From the NCBI RefSeq assembly GCF_028416575.1, contig NZ_JAMQKB010000001.1, forward strand, positions 109,649 through 173,648: a DNA stretch of 64,000 nt, written 5' to 3'. Shown here in pieces: positions 60,864 to 64,000 of the stretch. A program made the translations under genes and the position numbers. Source of the stretch: Terrihalobacillus insolitus. Its GTDB lineage: Bacteria > Bacillota > Bacilli > Bacillales > Amphibacillaceae. The notes under the pieces were generated by a model that did not search any database, was not told the origin of the DNA, and worked only from the letters and a program-made list of their open reading frames with translations. Position 1 is the first letter of the stretch, and every line of letters begins with the position of its first letter.

Positions 60864-63800
60864 ATGCGAACATTTTTTATAAATAAACAAGACATTGTGA
60901 AGATTACAGGGGAACGATTTTATAAAAGGGGACTTAACTACTTTCGCAATGGCAGGGTATATGGATTGCAATATAATCCAGCAATTAATTATTGGAGCGC
61001 CCAAGTAAAAGGGACAGGGAACTATACTGTACGTATCTTTTTTTTCGATAACGATGAGCTAGAGGCAAACTGTAATTGTCCTGCTTACCATACACATTTT
61101 ACTTGTAAGCATATCGCTGCCGTTCTGCTAGCAGTAAACGATCAATCTTATAGTCAAGTAAAAAAAGACGCCAACGATACGGAACATCTCATGGATAAAA
61201 GGGAACTTCGGGATGATTCTTTTTCTTCCAGACTCATAGATGTGTTTGGCCAGCAAAAACAAACTTTAGTAAAAAAAGCTTCCGAATTAACGGTAACTTA
61301 TGAGGTACGAACACACGTTAATTATTCCAAATCCATGTTGAAAATCAATTTGAAAATTGGTACTAAAAAAGGTTATGCAGTTAGGAACCTAAAAGATTTA
61401 TTACATCATATTCAGCAAAACAAAGCATACCAGGTTTCTTCCAATTTTCGATATGATCCTACTATCCATGTTTTCAGTGATCGGAATAAAGAAATCTTGC
61501 ATATGCTTCAACTCATGAGAAATAACGAAGCAATGTATACTTCTTCGTTCGGTGGCGACATCCAAGAAAAAAATTCTTTGATCATTCCAACTTTTCTAGC
61601 TCATGATCTCTTACAGGCAATTGCGGAACAACACGGAACATATTGCAATGAAACAAAACAATCAGGCCCTTTAAAGATCAACACAGCTGGTGATCTTCCT
61701 TTAACATTTAAAGTGTCTACAGATCCTGATGGGGCGTTTCAATTTGATTCTTCAGACCTTTTCCAAGCAAAATATCTGGAGAGCTACGGCTATTTAATAA
61801 AAGATGGTACCTTTTACAAATTAAACGAAAACCAACAGGAAATCACAGAAAAATTATACACTTTATTGCCTTATCGCTCCGATGTCTCACATCAAGTGCC
61901 AAAAGAGAAGATCGAACCATTTCTTACAAACGTTATTTCTAAGCTTGAAGAAGTTGGAACTGTTTCCTACACGGAAGAAGCCCGATCCAAGGTAACGGTT
62001 GCACCATTAAACGCAAAGGTTTATCTAGATGAAGAAAAAGACGGAATTACGGCAAAGGTGACGTTTCATTACGGAGACCGATTGGCTTATCCATATCAGG
62101 AAGTGTCCTCTTATGACAATCCAATAAAAAGAGACGATTATAAAGAAAATGAAGTTTTAAACCTATTAGAAAGTATTCATTTCGTTTTTATAAATGGAGA
62201 ATTTCGACTGTTTCAGCTAGAATTTATTTATTCTTTTCTACATGACATATTACCAAAGCTTGAGCAAAAGGCGGATGTATACATTTCTACAGCAGTGAAA
62301 TCCATGCTAACCTCAAAACCTACCTTTACGTCTACTGTACAATTAGACGGAGAAAATGGAATGCTAGATATAGAGTTTGATATGGAAGGTATATCTTCTA
62401 AGGATGTCCAGCATGTTCTTCAAGCACTTGTCGAAAAAAAGCAGTATTATAGGATTCCAAATGGGGCACTTCTTGATTTAGAGGACGCAAACTTTCATTC
62501 ATTTCAGGAATTAGCAGAGCAGCTGCACTTAAAAAAAGGGCAACTAAAGGATGGTCATATCGAAGTTTCCCTAGCGCGAAGTCTACAAATAGAAGAGACT
62601 CTCGGAAAAGATCGTGCACAATACGGAGAAGCCTTTCAACAACTACTAGACCGACTTAAAAATCCAAGTAAGGAAACCTTTCCCTTGCCAAAAGGGCTGC
62701 AGGCAGACTTACGACCATACCAGTACACGGGTTTTCAGTGGCTTAAAATGCTTGCATCTTATCGCCTTGGAGGCATTCTCGCTGATGACATGGGCTTAGG
62801 AAAAACAATTCAAACCATCACCTATTTGTTATCAGAGAAAGAAACAAAGCCAAATGTTCGGTCAAGTATTGTTGTTGCACCTGCATCACTTATTTATAAT
62901 TGGAAAAAAGAATTCGAGAAGTTTTCACCTTCACTAAAGGTAACTGTTATAGCTGGTTCAAAGGAACAAAGAGCTTTCCAAATCGAACAAGCCACAGATA
63001 CAGATGTATTTGTTACATCCTATCCATTGCTGCGAAAGGATATCGACATCTATAAGGAATTGACCTTTGATTCGATCGTTTTGGACGAAGCACAAGCAAT
63101 AAAGAACCACCTAACCTTAACTGCTAAAGCTACCAGAAATATTCGCGCGAACAAACGCTTTGCTTTAAGTGGCACACCAATTGAAAATTCTCTCGATGAA
63201 CTATGGTCGATTTTTCACACGATTTCACCTGGGTTATTTACGAATCAAAAAGAATTCTCCCAGCTTGATCATAGCTACATCGCTAAAGTAACACGACCTT
63301 TCATTTTACGCCGTATTAAAAGAGAGGTGCTGCAGGATCTTCCAGACAAAATAGAGTCTGTTCACTATTCTGAATTAACGAAAAATCAGAAAGAGTTATA
63401 TCTCGCATACCTTGAGAGAATGCAAGCCCAAATGGACAATACGATTGAAGAAAAAGGTTTTGCAAAAGGAAAATTAGAAATCTTAGCAGGTTTGACAAGA
63501 TTGCGCCAAATTTGCTGTCACCCTAGTTTATTCCTAGACAGCTACAATGGAAAGTCTGGAAAGCTCGAACAACTACTTGCGCTCGTCCAAACGTTTACAA
63601 GTAGTGGAAATCGAATGCTAATTTTTTCACAGTTTTCCAGTATGCTAAAATTAATTAATCAAGTCTTGCATGAGAATGGGATCGAATCATATTTACTAGA
63701 CGGCTCTACCCCTTCTGAGGATCGAGTTGACATGACGGAATCCTTTAACGATGGGAATAAATCGGTATTCCTTATCTCATTAAAAGCTGGTGGAACTGGG

Positions 63801-64000
63801 TTAAACCTCACTGGTGCAGATACCGTTATTCTCTACGACTTATGGTGGAATCCTGCTGTTGAAGAACAAGCGGCGGGAAGAGCACACCGAATTGGACAAA
63901 AAAAGGTCGTACAAATCATCCGACTTATCACTGAAGGCACAATCGAAGAAAAAATATTCGAGCTTCAACAAAAGAAAAGAGAGTTAGTAGATCAAATCAT
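60864..64000 (+). CDS. SWIM zinc-finger SNF2-family helicase, 3' end outside the window
   Basis: The frame is open from ATG 60864 (GAGGATG upstream) to the window edge: 1045 codons, with few residues missing since LQQKKRELVDQI is near the usual C-terminus. The SWIM motif CNCPAYHTHFTCKH is at residues 70-83, followed by a long middle region (about 90-600, including an SNF2-associated bacterial domain). SNF2 ATPase motifs: LADDMGLGKTIQTI (about 638-651) and LDEAQAIKN (about 738-746). The helicase C domain includes SLKAGGTGLNL and AAGRAHRIGQ. Its role in Bacillaceae is not well defined, with DNA repair or chromosome upkeep suspected. Confidence 0.93.
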   Translation, partial: MRTFFINKQDIVKITGERFYKRGLNYFRNGRVYGLQYNPAINYWSAQVKGTGNYTVRIFFFDNDELEANCNCPAYHTHFTCKHIAAVLLAVNDQSYSQVKKDANDTEHLMDKRELRDDSFSSRLIDVFGQQKQTLVKKASELTVTYEVRTHVNYSKSMLKINLKIGTKKGYAVRNLKDLLHHIQQNKAYQVSSNFRYDPTIHVFSDRNKEILHMLQLMRNNEAMYTSSFGGDIQEKNSLIIPTFLAHDLLQAIAEQHGTYCNETKQSGPLKINTAGDLPLTFKVSTDPDGAFQFDSSDLFQAKYLESYGYLIKDGTFYKLNENQQEITEKLYTLLPYRSDVSHQVPKEKIEPFLTNVISKLEEVGTVSYTEEARSKVTVAPLNAKVYLDEEKDGITAKVTFHYGDRLAYPYQEVSSYDNPIKRDDYKENEVLNLLESIHFVFINGEFRLFQLEFIYSFLHDILPKLEQKADVYISTAVKSMLTSKPTFTSTVQLDGENGMLDIEFDMEGISSKDVQHVLQALVEKKQYYRIPNGALLDLEDANFHSFQELAEQLHLKKGQLKDGHIEVSLARSLQIEETLGKDRAQYGEAFQQLLDRLKNPSKETFPLPKGLQADLRPYQYTGFQWLKMLASYRLGGILADDMGLGKTIQTITYLLSEKETKPNVRSSIVVAPASLIYNWKKEFEKFSPSLKVTVIAGSKEQRAFQIEQATDTDVFVTSYPLLRKDIDIYKELTFDSIVLDEAQAIKNHLTLTAKATRNIRANKRFALSGTPIENSLDELWSIFHTISPGLFTNQKEFSQLDHSYIAKVTRPFILRRIKREVLQDLPDKIESVHYSELTKNQKELYLAYLERMQAQMDNTIEEKGFAKGKLEILAGLTRLRQICCHPSLFLDSYNGKSGKLEQLLALVQTFTSSGNRMLIFSQFSSMLKLINQVLHENGIESYLLDGSTPSEDRVDMTESFNDGNKSVFLISLKAGGTGLNLTGADTVILYDLWWNPAVEEQAAGRAHRIGQKKVVQIIRLITEGTIEEKIFELQQKKRELVDQI

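Overview
The window is an ordinary chromosomal stretch of a low-G+C Gram-positive Bacillota, family Bacillaceae. The evidence is strong AGGAGG ribosome binding sites, SAM-I riboswitches, CggR, CtsR and LexA-type operators, Crh next to HPr, bacillithiol genes, and a gene order that closely follows the Bacillus subtilis ssrA-smpB-rnr-est-secG, cggR-gapA-pgk-tpi-pgm-eno, clpP-crh-whiA-yvcK-rapZ-yvcI-trxB, hprK-lgt-yvoD-ppaX-yvoF, yvlBCD and uvrBA blocks. A relative of Oceanobacillus or Virgibacillus is plausible, but the species cannot be fixed from the sequence alone.

Layout. 1-320: edge of a MNT/HEPN toxin-antitoxin pair. 550-2800: a flavin reductase/luciferase-like monooxygenase operon with a divergent HxlR regulator. 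3.0-10 kb: an acetyltransferase, tmRNA, smpB, a second acetyltransferase, RNase R, carboxylesterase and secG. 10-13.3 kb: a hydrolase and ptsHI. 13.4-20.9 kb: the lower-glycolysis operon under CggR, and a glutaredoxin-like protein. 21.1-27.7 kb: a methionine cluster (metX, metY fused to a CoA-binding domain, a 27-residue membrane peptide, acsA, hom) with two SAM-I riboswitches. 27.7-28.1 kb: a 193-bp tandem/inverted repeat array. 28.1-30.4 kb: a CPA2 antiporter and tRNA-Arg(CCG). 30.5-36.4 kb: a five-gene peptide ABC importer. 36.5-39.1 kb: an exported DUF6305-like protein with a two-component system. 39.4-50.5 kb: clpP, crh, whiA, yvcK, rapZ, trxB, hprK, lgt and neighbours. 50.6-53.4 kb: yvlBCD and bacillithiol deacetylase genes. 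53.6-58.5 kb: uvrBA. 58.7-60.3 kb: RF3. 60.9 kb to the end: a SWIM/SNF2 helicase that runs off the edge.

How the genes work together. The window holds HPr, EI, HPr kinase/phosphorylase, Crh, the glycolytic operon and its repressor, YvcK and RapZ, so it carries much of the carbon-control circuitry. An internal crh promoter appears to contain a cre-like CcpA site. The methionine cluster can be read as one circuit: Hom makes homoserine, MetX acetylates it with acetyl-CoA, MetY replaces the acetyl group with sulfide and releases acetate, and AcsA can turn that acetate back into acetyl-CoA.

Three families of short intergenic repeats are scattered through the window: a MITE-like element with GTTCAAAAAGTC ends, a multi-hairpin element beginning AGCGAACTCG, and the 193-bp array. 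They sit in leaders and 3' ends of housekeeping genes and are the main material not explained by genes.
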